From JAAUUE01 sp943370025 (GTDB lineage Bacteria > Cyanobacteriota > Cyanobacteriia > Cyanobacteriales > JAAUUE01), in contig CALRPI020000001.1 in assembly GCA_943370025.1 (NCBI GenBank), positions 72,590 through 136,589 of the forward strand: a stretch of DNA of 64,000 bases, given 5' to 3'. The position numbers and the translations under genes are program-made. Positions 50,695-58,275 of this stretch are shown in pieces. The number at the start of each line of letters is the position of its first letter. The stretch's first letter is position 1. The notes below the pieces were generated by a model. That model was not told the origin of the DNA. It made no database searches and saw nothing but the letters and a program-made list of their open reading frames with translations.

Positions 50695-51033
50695 TCAAAG
50701 GTTTATCAATTGGTAAAGGGAAGATTCTAACATAACAATATCTTCTTGAATCGTTTGCCAGATGATAGATAAATTTACCTGAAAATACTCGTGAATCACA
50801 ACATTTCGCATTCCACGCACATCATCCCAAGGAATTTCCGGGTGTGAATCTTCCAGTTCAGGGGGAATGCTCCGAACTGCTTCACCAATAATTGCAAGGC
50901 TATACAAGACTGCTGTAATTGTTTTTCGATCATCTTGAAACTCCTCAAAAGTGATCTCGCTGGTAAACTCTCGGATTTCTGCGATCGCGGCTAGCACGTC
51001 TCTGATTCTATTTTCCCAATCTCTAGAAGGCAC
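50695..51033 (-). CDS. hepT: HepT-like HEPN ribonuclease toxin
   Basis: A 112-residue HEPN (DUF86) protein. The active motif RxxxxH followed by Tyr is intact: GMRNVVIHEYFQVNL. Other conserved pieces are RIRDVLAAIAEIREF and VLYSLAIIGEAVRSIPPE. GTG at 51033 (VPSRDWENRIRD) gives the family start and overlaps the mntA stop by 11 bases. HepT cuts or inactivates RNA when not modified by its MntA partner. The pair forms a type VII toxin-antitoxin system. Confidence 0.9.
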   Translation of the reverse strand: MPSRDWENRIRDVLAAIAEIREFTSEITFEEFQDDRKTITAVLYSLAIIGEAVRSIPPELEDSHPEIPWDDVRGMRNVVIHEYFQVNLSIIWQTIQEDIVMLESSLYQLINL

Positions 51034-51319
51034 GAATCGCCTCCCGGAGCACAGGTTCTCGGAGGTAGGACTTGAGCGAGTCTGGTGTACCCAAATCAAC
51101 TGAACTCTCTAAAATATCTTCAAGGTATCGTTTCAATCGGACAAAGGTAAACAACCCAACCGGGCGATCGAATTCTACTAGCAGATCGACATCGCTATCT
51201 ATTCGCGCTTCATCTCTTGCCACTGAACCAAACAGCATGAGAGATTTTACGCCAAAATCTTTCAGCGCGTTCTGATGACTCATAAGTACTTTCAGGGCTT
51301 CTTGTTGCCGCATGATCAA
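51023..51319 (-). CDS. mntA: MntA-like minimal nucleotidyltransferase antitoxin
   Basis: A 98-residue MNT protein with the nucleotidyltransferase motif LFGSVARDEARIDSDVDLLVEF (GS ... DxD), DRPVGLFTFVRLKRYLE, and the closing LREPVLREAIRAF. MntA adenylylates a tyrosine of HepT to neutralise it. Probably begins at Met 51319 or two codons in. It is upstream of, and overlaps, hepT. Confidence 0.92.
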   Translation of the reverse strand: MIMRQQEALKVLMSHQNALKDFGVKSLMLFGSVARDEARIDSDVDLLVEFDRPVGLFTFVRLKRYLEDILESSVDLGTPDSLKSYLREPVLREAIRAF

Positions 51320-51371
51320 ACCTATAACAAAGAAAGAAATTTATTGAAAGTTGTATCTCAAAAATTATGTC

Positions 51372-51509
51372 TCAATTATACCAGTTGCCAAGCTGAACAA
51401 TCTTTCCATGATTGCCTTCCTCAACCTGTGGGCGAATCTGAGTCTGATAAATTTCATCGCCACGACGAGCAAACTCTTCTTTGCTATAGTAGGGTTGTCG
51501 AACTGTCAT
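51372..51509 (-). pseudogene. Truncated small cyanobacterial protein gene
   Basis: The minus strand starting ATG 51509 encodes MTVRQPYYSKEEFARRGDEI followed by YQTQIRPQVEEGNHGKIV, then six unrelated residues and a stop (45 residues). The intact family, common in cyanobacteria and near toxin-antitoxin genes, continues after NHGKIV with a conserved domain of about 50 more residues that is missing here. It lies between the AAA-DUF4435 gene and mntA. Confidence 0.65.
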
Positions 51510-51527
51510 CGGCTCACAAGCCTAAGC

Positions 51528-53441
51528 TTATTTACATAGCTGTTCTGGGAAGTGCTTTTTAAGAATTTCATGGGCTGCTTGGTCAGCACCAAGTACGCGG
51601 AGCGAAAAATCGGTAAACTCAGATGTTTTGAGGTGTTTCTGTGCTATTTCTTTAAGTCCTTTGTTATTGTATACTTGCAAGACTCTTTGGTAGTCTTGGT
51701 TATGGATAATACCCTCAAGTTCAGTCTTTCTTAAGTTGTACCACTCAGTGATCTTGACTCCATCAATAAAGTTTTTTAGGTTCGACTCCACCGCACTTCG
51801 ATTATTTCCCTTAGAAACGTGCGAATCGTGAAAATAGTAGTTAATTTTGGTTGAAAGGTAGTTTGATATCTGGAGTTCCAAATCTTGGCTAAACTTGTTT
51901 ATAATATCTTTTTTGATCAGGTTCACTACGAATTGATCTTGGAGTAGTTGCTTTGCAATAATAGTCAGGAACCCCTCGTCAAGAAACAGATTATCAATCT
52001 CAGCCATAGAGAACGAATACACATTATTTTTTTCAAGACTTCGTAATCTTTCGTCACTGTGGTGGTCACTATCAATTACGCCATAAGCAGTAATTGACAT
52101 ATTTGGTATTTTGTTGAATGCCTTAGTATAATGAATCACATCAAAGCAGCTATCAACTGGATAAACCGAAAATCTTGAAAAGAGAAGATTAAAAATCTTT
52201 GAATCCAGACTGTTATTTTTCCCTTCGCAGAACAGGATGTTTTTGCGACTGCCGAGCAACTCCATTAACAATTGCTCAGGAATCTCATTTTCTGGTATAT
52301 CTTCGATTATCCATTGATCTGGGAATGTGAACGATCTTATCCATATCTTCTTTGCGCTAACTCTGCTAACTGCAAAATCAAGATCATGAGTCAGGTATAT
52401 AAAAATACAGTCCTTACGCTCAGCCTCAAGAGTGTCCCACAGCTTGTTTATAATTGTCTTGTGAAGATACATTTCTGGCTCATCAATAACAATAAACCCT
52501 GATAAGGGAGCCTGAAGTACTTGAGCTACCAAGAAAAGAATTACCTTCTCACCATCACTCATTTGATAGGCGGGATATGGCTGTCCATCCTGTGAAGTAA
52601 GCATTATGTTCATTCCGTCTGAGCAAGAAATGTTTCTATGTGGTAGTAGTAAATTCCAAATATCCAGTGCATTATCAAGGTTGGTTTTGGGAACATTTTT
52701 TAATTCACTCCCATTGTTTAATTCATCACAGAACCTATTTCTAGCTGCATTTCTCTCAGCTAATAAATTAGAAAGGAGGATATTAAATTCTCCTCCCATC
52801 TGTATTATAGTCTGATACACTCCCCCCATATTCTCTGAACTATAAGTAGTTTTGTATGTCTTATCGGAGGTCTGGTTAACTTTAAGATTTGCGGCTGTAG
52901 ATTGAATATTTGAAATTCCACTGAAAGTAGGAATTATAAGTATCTTTTGAGCCGAGATTACTACACCGTTCTGAGACAAGTGGCTTTTTAGGTCATTGGC
53001 TAAGGATGTCTTTCCGCATCCATTCGCTCCAACAGCAACAATATTGTCCTTAAAAAATCCAAGCTTTTTAAAAAAGTCAAGATTAAATCTGATTTGCTCG
53101 GCGATTGATCTAACACTTTCTCCATTTCGCTCAATATTTTTCTTGATCTCTAACTTGTCATTATGCTCCAAGAAATCCAGATCATTATAACCGTTATATG
53201 GTAACAAACTTATTACTTGGATAATATCATTTTGAAACTGATTTAAATAGTTATAGGGTACATCAATCTCATGAGCTACGTTATTAATCTCTGTTATCAA
53301 CTGTATGAGTTTTTTATGCAACTCAATGATCTCTTTGTCTACCTGGCAGGCTGAGGCTATCTGTTGATGAATTGATATCTGGTTGCTGCTATGTTCAATA
53401 ATGTTTCGCAGTGCATCCATCTCTTCTGTTTGTGTTCCCAT
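51528..53441 (-). CDS. AAA ATPase-DUF4435 (Toprim-like) fusion, PARIS-type candidate
   Basis: A 637-residue single-chain protein. Helical N-terminus (1-130), then ABC-type ATPase parts: Walker A GANGCGKT (138-145), signature MSDGEKV (294-300), Walker B FIVIDEPEMYLH (316-327) and H-loop YLTHD (349-353). From about residue 400 follows DUF4435 with Toprim-like acids: FCEGKNNSLD (E406), GVIDSDHHSDE (D457, D459) and SMAEIDNLF (E481). AriA (AAA) and AriB (DUF4435) form the PARIS anti-phage system and merged forms are known. I infer a merged PARIS-like or related defence protein. It is markedly AT-rich and beside the HepT/MntA pair. Confidence 0.85.
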   Translation of the reverse strand: MGTQTEEMDALRNIIEHSSNQISIHQQIASACQVDKEIIELHKKLIQLITEINNVAHEIDVPYNYLNQFQNDIIQVISLLPYNGYNDLDFLEHNDKLEIKKNIERNGESVRSIAEQIRFNLDFFKKLGFFKDNIVAVGANGCGKTSLANDLKSHLSQNGVVISAQKILIIPTFSGISNIQSTAANLKVNQTSDKTYKTTYSSENMGGVYQTIIQMGGEFNILLSNLLAERNAARNRFCDELNNGSELKNVPKTNLDNALDIWNLLLPHRNISCSDGMNIMLTSQDGQPYPAYQMSDGEKVILFLVAQVLQAPLSGFIVIDEPEMYLHKTIINKLWDTLEAERKDCIFIYLTHDLDFAVSRVSAKKIWIRSFTFPDQWIIEDIPENEIPEQLLMELLGSRKNILFCEGKNNSLDSKIFNLLFSRFSVYPVDSCFDVIHYTKAFNKIPNMSITAYGVIDSDHHSDERLRSLEKNNVYSFSMAEIDNLFLDEGFLTIIAKQLLQDQFVVNLIKKDIINKFSQDLELQISNYLSTKINYYFHDSHVSKGNNRSAVESNLKNFIDGVKITEWYNLRKTELEGIIHNQDYQRVLQVYNNKGLKEIAQKHLKTSEFTDFSLRVLGADQAAHEILKKHFPEQLCK

Positions 53442-53607
53442 AACTAAAACTAAAATTTGTAGTCTTTTATAATAGACCTAGCTATTAATTACACAGTGAT
53501 CGCACCACAAAATCCTTTAGGCAAAAAGTCTTAGTTCTTGTAGCCACGCTTAAACCACAGCTACAAGAACTAGGACTGCAAGACTCTTGGAAGAGAGTTA
53601 GAAATCC

Positions 53608-55527
53608 CTAAGATTTGATCCCAGGGACTACAGCCTGCTCTTGGGAAAAGAACATTTCCCGGAGTCGATCGCTAATCTGCTCACTGGTTAAACCTAAAGC
53701 CTTAAAAGACTCATCCGGCTCGGCATGATCTACCAAAATATCTGGCACACCCAATCGCTTCACCGGCACAACCACATCATGATCCTGCAAAGCCTCCAGC
53801 ACTGCTGAACCAAAGCCCCCCATCAGGCAGCCTTCTTCGATCGTTGCCACCCGCCCGATCTTGGCAGCTAAGGGCACGATCAACTCGGTATCTAAGGGTT
53901 TGACAAACCGAGCATTGATCACCGTAGATTCAATCCCGTGTTCCCCCAAGAGTTCCGCCGCTTGCATGGCAGGGTAAACCATCGAGCCGTAAGCCACGAT
54001 CAACAGGTCATCGCCATGGCGGAGGATTTCTCCCTTACCAATGGGCAGTTCCTCCCAACCCTCTTCCATCAACGGCACACCATAGCCATTGCCACGGGGA
54101 TAACGCATGGCGATCGGTCCACTGGTGTGATTAACCCCAGTAACAACCATGCGTTGCAACTCCGCCTCATCCTTGGGAGCCATGATCGTCAAGTTGGGGA
54201 TTGATCGCAGGTAGGCGATATCGTACATCCCTTGGTGGGTGGGCCCGTCTGCCCCGACAATTCCCGCTCGATCAAGGCAGAAAAATACAGGCAGATTTTG
54301 GATACACACATCATGAATAATCTGGTCAAAAGCCCGTTGCAAGAAAGTGGAATAGATCGCCACCACGGGGCGCATTCCTTCGCAAGCCAAACCTGCTGCC
54401 AGTGTCACGGCGTGCTGTTCAGCGATGCCCACATCAATATACTGATGGGGTAATTTTGCTTGGAGCTTATCTAGCCCCGTCCCCGTAGCCATAGCTGCGG
54501 TGATCCCGACAATTTTGGGGTTATCTGTGGCGAGGGTGACGAGGGCGTGGGCAAAAACCTTAGAATAGCCGGGGGGCTTGGGTTTGCTAGGAGGTGCAGA
54601 TTTGCCAGTGGTCAGGTTAAAAGGACTTTGGGCATGGTAGCCGACGCGATCGCTCTCAGCAATTTCATAGCCCTTGCCCTTGGTCGTTGCTACATGGACT
54701 AATACAGGACCCGGATGGGTGTGAGCTTCCTTGAAGGTGGCAATTAATTCAGCCAAGTTATGGCCATCCACTGGTCCCATGTAGGTAAAGCCCAATTCTT
54801 CAAACACCGCCCCCACCTTCGGCACGGCGAGACGCTTCATTCCTTCCTTGATCCGCTCTAAATCTGGAGAAATAGAATCACCAATAAAGGGAATTTGCTT
54901 AAATTGTTCTTCCAGATTGCCACTCAGGAACTGCACTGGGGGCGAGAGGCGGATTTTATTCAGGTAGCGGGGAATTGCTCCCACATTGGGGGAAATGGAC
55001 ATTTCATTGTCGTTCAGCACCACCAACAGGCGGGTTTTGGGCAGGTGTCCGGCATGGTTAATTGCTTCCAACGCCATGCCTCCAGTTAGAGCACCATCGC
55101 CAATGATGGCGGCTACTTTGAAGTTTTCTCCTTTTAGGTCACGGGCGATCGCCATCCCCAAACCTGCCGAAATACTCGTGGAAGCATGACCCGCCCCGAA
55201 GTGATCAAACTTACTTTCACACCGCTTCAGATAGCCCGCCACCCCATCTTTTTGGCGCAGACTATGGAAATCGTTGTAGCGTCCTGTAATTAACTTATGG
55301 GGATAGGCTTGATGTCCCACATCCCAGATCACCTTATCTTTATCTAAATCTAGGGTTTGGTACAAAGCTAGGGTTAGCTCGACCACCCCTAAACCGGGTC
55401 CCAAGTGCCCACCACTAGTAGCTACGGTTTGCAGATGTTTTTCTCTAATTTCGAGGGCAATTTGTTCTAATTGACGGATGGAAAGCCCATGAAGTTGATT
55501 AGGATGAGTAACGTCACTCAGGTGCAT
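53608..55527 (-). CDS. dxs: 1-deoxy-D-xylulose-5-phosphate synthase
   Basis: A 639-residue thiamine-diphosphate enzyme joining pyruvate and glyceraldehyde 3-phosphate, the first MEP step. Motifs are SGGHLGPGLGVVELTLALY, WDVGHQAYPHKLITGR, the ThDP motif IGDGALTGGMALEAINHAG with NDNEMSISPNVGA, and DRAGIVGADGPTHQGMYDI plus PRGNG. The length is normal. It links with fni at 36677 in isoprenoid synthesis. The C-terminus EEGCLMGGFGSAVLE is normal too. Confidence 0.97.
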   Translation of the reverse strand: MHLSDVTHPNQLHGLSIRQLEQIALEIREKHLQTVATSGGHLGPGLGVVELTLALYQTLDLDKDKVIWDVGHQAYPHKLITGRYNDFHSLRQKDGVAGYLKRCESKFDHFGAGHASTSISAGLGMAIARDLKGENFKVAAIIGDGALTGGMALEAINHAGHLPKTRLLVVLNDNEMSISPNVGAIPRYLNKIRLSPPVQFLSGNLEEQFKQIPFIGDSISPDLERIKEGMKRLAVPKVGAVFEELGFTYMGPVDGHNLAELIATFKEAHTHPGPVLVHVATTKGKGYEIAESDRVGYHAQSPFNLTTGKSAPPSKPKPPGYSKVFAHALVTLATDNPKIVGITAAMATGTGLDKLQAKLPHQYIDVGIAEQHAVTLAAGLACEGMRPVVAIYSTFLQRAFDQIIHDVCIQNLPVFFCLDRAGIVGADGPTHQGMYDIAYLRSIPNLTIMAPKDEAELQRMVVTGVNHTSGPIAMRYPRGNGYGVPLMEEGWEELPIGKGEILRHGDDLLIVAYGSMVYPAMQAAELLGEHGIESTVINARFVKPLDTELIVPLAAKIGRVATIEEGCLMGGFGSAVLEALQDHDVVVPVKRLGVPDILVDHAEPDESFKALGLTSEQISDRLREMFFSQEQAVVPGIKS

Positions 55528-55601
55528 AATTTACTATTCCTGTATATTGCTAATTTATTTCTGTGCAAGCCTTGTTTTGAAAAAAGTCTATTTCTTAGTT
55601 T

Positions 55602-55640
55602 TTGACATACTCACCGAGCTAAAGCAACGGTGATTCTTAA
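55602..55640 (-). ncRNA. Right-end hairpin / probable 3' end of the tnpB reRNA
   Basis: The reading GAATCACCG-TTGCTTTAGCT-CGGTGAG-TATGTCAA forms a CACCG/CGGTG stem over the tnpB stop codon. It matches the layout of the remnant at 23402-23436. In characterised TnpB systems the RNA scaffold ends at the element boundary, and the guide is the next 15-20 flanking bases, here below 55602 on the minus strand. Confidence 0.5.
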
Positions 55641-56888
55641 ACTCGCATTTAAGAGTTCCTGCTTCACAGATTCTTGGCTAGACATTACTGCCCCCGCCAG
55701 ACCATCTCCACAGGCATTTTCTGATACGCCATGCCCTAGCGTATTTTTAACATTTTCCACGCCACGATTTCTGATCACCTGTGCCGCAGCAACATCCCGA
55801 TGGGTTTTGTAGCCGCACTCAGTACAATTGTGTTCTCGATCAGACAATAATTTCTTGCCAGTATGAGAACTACAGTTTGGGCAGATTTGAGAAGTGTAAT
55901 TCTTGTCAACTTCAGCAACAAAAACATCTCGCTTCCAAGCTACCCATTTAAGGATAGTTACAAACTGCCCAAAAGAAGCATCTAGGGTGTGTTTCCCTAA
56001 TATTCCCTTTGCCCAAGATACAAAATTAATATCCTCAATAAATATTGACTGAGCTTGGTCACACAGAGAATGAGCTAACTTAAACTGCCAATCTTTTCTG
56101 GTATCAGAAACCCGTTGGTGTAATCTAGCGATTCGTTGATTTAACTTGTGACGATTGCTAGAACCTTTTTTCCTGTTCTTTAATCTACGTTGTAGCAATT
56201 TCAGCTCACAGTGTAGTTGGTTTAAGAATCGAGGTCTAGGCACAAGTTGACTGTCTGAAGTAGCTAGAAATTTATCCAAACCTAAATCAATTCCCAAGGG
56301 ATGCCCATGGAAAGGCACCTCAGGAATTGAAATCTCTAGTTGCAAGGAAAGCATGATGAAGTAGCCGGAAGCTCTTCTGAGGATCCTTGCCTGCTTGATC
56401 TCGAAACCTTCGGGAATATCTCTGGATTTCCTAAACTTCACCCATCCCAATTGGGGCAACTTAATCTGATTGCTTTTAACACAATTCTTAAGCATTTGAG
56501 GATACACCAAGGAGCGCATCCTGTATTTATTCTTAAAGCGAGGAAATCCCAAGTTCTTTAATTTCATGTCCAGAAAAGCTCTGTCTAGAGTCCTTAAGAC
56601 TTGTTGCAAGACTTGAGCGTTGACTGATCTCAATCTTTCATTGGTTTTCTTTGCTTCAGTTAAATACTTAGCTTGAATATAGTAATTGGGGTAGGGAGAG
56701 TCAGCAGGGATAATGTATTCCTTTTCTAGGGAACAAGCATTAACTGGAGACTTACGAGACGAGAGCCAATCTTTTCGCTCTCTTAAGGCATAATTCCAGA
56801 CCGATCGACAAATATCTAAGGTATTTTCAATTACCTCTATCTGCTTTTCGTCTGGGATTAGCTTGTACTCGTAAGTTAGGGTGATCAT
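55611..56888 (-). CDS. tnpB: TnpB RNA-guided nuclease (OrfB family)
   Basis: A 425-residue TnpB, starting MITLTYEYKLIPDEKQIEVI (Met 56888). RuvC motifs look intact: GIDLGLDKFLATSD (Asp), IFIEDINFV (Glu) and THRDVAAAQVIRNRG (Asp), with a zinc ribbon CPNC ... CTECG. The C-terminus overlaps the right-end hairpin of the element, as in other IS605 families where the guide RNA is made from this end. TnpB cuts DNA at sites matching the guide next to a transposon-specific motif and helps retain the element. The family size is normal. Confidence 0.93.
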   Translation of the reverse strand: MITLTYEYKLIPDEKQIEVIENTLDICRSVWNYALRERKDWLSSRKSPVNACSLEKEYIIPADSPYPNYYIQAKYLTEAKKTNERLRSVNAQVLQQVLRTLDRAFLDMKLKNLGFPRFKNKYRMRSLVYPQMLKNCVKSNQIKLPQLGWVKFRKSRDIPEGFEIKQARILRRASGYFIMLSLQLEISIPEVPFHGHPLGIDLGLDKFLATSDSQLVPRPRFLNQLHCELKLLQRRLKNRKKGSSNRHKLNQRIARLHQRVSDTRKDWQFKLAHSLCDQAQSIFIEDINFVSWAKGILGKHTLDASFGQFVTILKWVAWKRDVFVAEVDKNYTSQICPNCSSHTGKKLLSDREHNCTECGYKTHRDVAAAQVIRNRGVENVKNTLGHGVSENACGDGLAGAVMSSQESVKQELLNASLRITVALAR

Positions 56889-56992
56889 TGCACTAGTTTG
56901 ACATTTTCCACACGAAAGAACAAGCCATGTAGGGAGAGGGTAAGTAATATAAATCACTGGCAGCCTAAAGACTGCTACTGCTTTTCATCCCC

Positions 56993-57019
56993 AGCTTGAA
57001 AGACCGGGGTTCTCAAGCT
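56993..57019. repeat. Hairpin at the probable left end of the tnpB element
   Basis: AGCTTGA (56993-56999) pairs with TCAAGCT (57013-57019) around AAGACCGGGGTTC. It lies 105 bases upstream of the tnpB start, where IS605 left-end hairpins are expected. Confidence 0.45.
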
Positions 57020-57087
57020 AGGTTTTATAGTGATTTTTCTAGAAGATAGAAATCTTTACTCTTTTGTCCAAAGTGATCGCCTTAGGT

Positions 57088-57786
57088 TTAATCGGGGTTG
57101 GAGCCAAAGCGGTAGCCTTTGCCATAGACAGCGTGGATCAGTGGAGTTTCGCCGATCGCTTCTATTTTCCTTCTCAGGAGGCGCACCAAAGCTGCCAAAA
57201 CATTGCTGCTGGGTTTTTGGCTATGGGACCACAGGTATTGATGGATCTGTTCGTGGGTGAGGAGTTGCCCCGGATGGCGCATTAAATAATCAAGAAGTTG
57301 GGTTTCTTTTTCGGAAAGTTCAATGAGTCTGCCCCGGCGGTAGGCGAGTTGGTTGGTGCGATCGAGTTCCAGGTCTTCGCCTTGGATGGTGTCACGGGGG
57401 GATTGTTCGTTGGCGATTTCGGTGCTGGTAGAGCGGCGCAGCAATGCCCGAACTCGTGCCAAAAGTTCCCGCAGTTCAAAGGGTTTAACTAAATAATCAT
57501 CTGCCCCAGCGTCTAACCCAACTACGCGATCGTCCAAGGTATCTTTGGCGGTGAGAAATAAGACCGGGGTTTGGTTACCTTGTGATCGCATTTCCTGACA
57601 AATTTTTAACCCCGAAATATGGGGCAGCATCCAATCTAAAATCAACAAATCATAGTTTTTTTGTTGGGATAAACTTCTACCCAGATTACCATCGTAGGCG
57701 ATCGACACCTGATAGCCTTCCCGCTGCAATACTGCCTGAAGAGCATTGGTGAGTTCGGCTTCATCATCAACTAAGAGAATATCCAT
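57088..57786 (-). CDS. OmpR/PhoB-type response regulator
   Basis: A 232-residue transcription factor starting MDILLVDDEAELTNAL (Met 57786). The receiver has DD, phospho-Asp in LLILDWMLP, and K in DDYLVKPF; the C-terminal winged helix has LSEKETQLLDYLMRHPGQLL and VYGKGYRFG. No sensor kinase gene is adjacent, so it is an orphan in this window. The sequence resembles RppA-type regulators of cyanobacteria, but I do not assign that name. A stretch with the GAGGGTCGTCGAAGC word follows upstream. Confidence 0.93.
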   Translation of the reverse strand: MDILLVDDEAELTNALQAVLQREGYQVSIAYDGNLGRSLSQQKNYDLLILDWMLPHISGLKICQEMRSQGNQTPVLFLTAKDTLDDRVVGLDAGADDYLVKPFELRELLARVRALLRRSTSTEIANEQSPRDTIQGEDLELDRTNQLAYRRGRLIELSEKETQLLDYLMRHPGQLLTHEQIHQYLWSHSQKPSSNVLAALVRLLRRKIEAIGETPLIHAVYGKGYRFGSNPD

Positions 57787-57946
57787 AATTAAAAATAAAT
57801 TTTTCAAGTTCGGGAATTTATTTATTGTGGGCTGAGGGTCGTCGAAGCCTACAATAAAGTCCCAATGCCTTAGTTAAAGTATTTATGGGAGTAAGGATTG
57901 CCCCCGCAGCGCAGGGACAATCCTTACTCATTGAGGAGTGCGAGAT

Positions 57947-58126
57947 TTAATTATATTTCTTGTTGAATTGTTGTTTTGCCTGTTCATAAAGCTCGATCGT
58001 AATTAGGGAAGCACCCTGATCTTGGGTGTAAGTTTCAATCTTTTTCCGGGCAAAGGGACGCACAAAAAAGGGAATATCTTTTAGTTTGGCTTCAGCTTCC
58101 GCAGTCCATTTAATCGGTTCACTCAT
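57947..58126 (-). CDS. Stand-alone PCP_red domain protein
   Basis: A 59-residue protein read directly from the sequence: MSEPIKWTAEAEAKLKDIPF, then FVRPFARKKIETYTQ, then SLITIELYEQAKQ. This is the PCP_red domain normally at the C-terminus of ChlB/BchB, where it covers the active site of the dark-operative protochlorophyllide reductase. It lies downstream of chlN on the same strand; a terminator-like hairpin is between them. A free-standing copy may bind the same complex, but this is inference. Confidence 0.85.
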   Translation of the reverse strand: MSEPIKWTAEAEAKLKDIPFFVRPFARKKIETYTQDQGASLITIELYEQAKQQFNKKYN

Positions 58127-58200
58127 AGGTTTTTAGGTTTTATTTTTTAGGTTTTATTTTAATTGAGATTTTGGTGGAGATGGGGAAAGATGATTAAAGT

Positions 58201-58237
58201 TTAAAAACAACGCACCTAGTAGGTACGTTGTTTTTAA
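58201..58237 (-). terminator. Intrinsic terminator after chlN
   Basis: TTAAAAACAACG pairs with CGTTGTTTTTAA (58201-58212, 58226-58237) and ACCT with AGGT inside, around AGT, with one C/A mismatch. The long A/T arms give U runs in both directions. It lies 39 bases downstream of the chlN stop. Confidence 0.8.
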
Positions 58238-58275
58238 GATCGGGTTGATTCCGACAAGAGAATAGGGGCGATCGC

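Larger units (their letters stand above)
55602..57019 (-). mobile_element. IS200/IS605-type element (IS1341-like, tnpB only)
   Basis: A complete-looking single-gene element. Its right end (55602-55626 and the end of tnpB) is a hairpin GAATCACCGTTGCTTTAGCT with CGGTGAGTATGTCAA. Its left part contains AGCTTGA ... TCAAGCT (56993-56999, 57013-57019). No tnpA gene is present, so mobilisation needs a TnpA from elsewhere. Exact ends are not provable from one copy. Confidence 0.7.

Noticed and set aside
51275..51562. 95-codon plus-strand frame in the accessory block
   Set aside because: The minus strand holds a truncated but recognisable gene (51372-51509) and mntA; the plus frame is their shadow.
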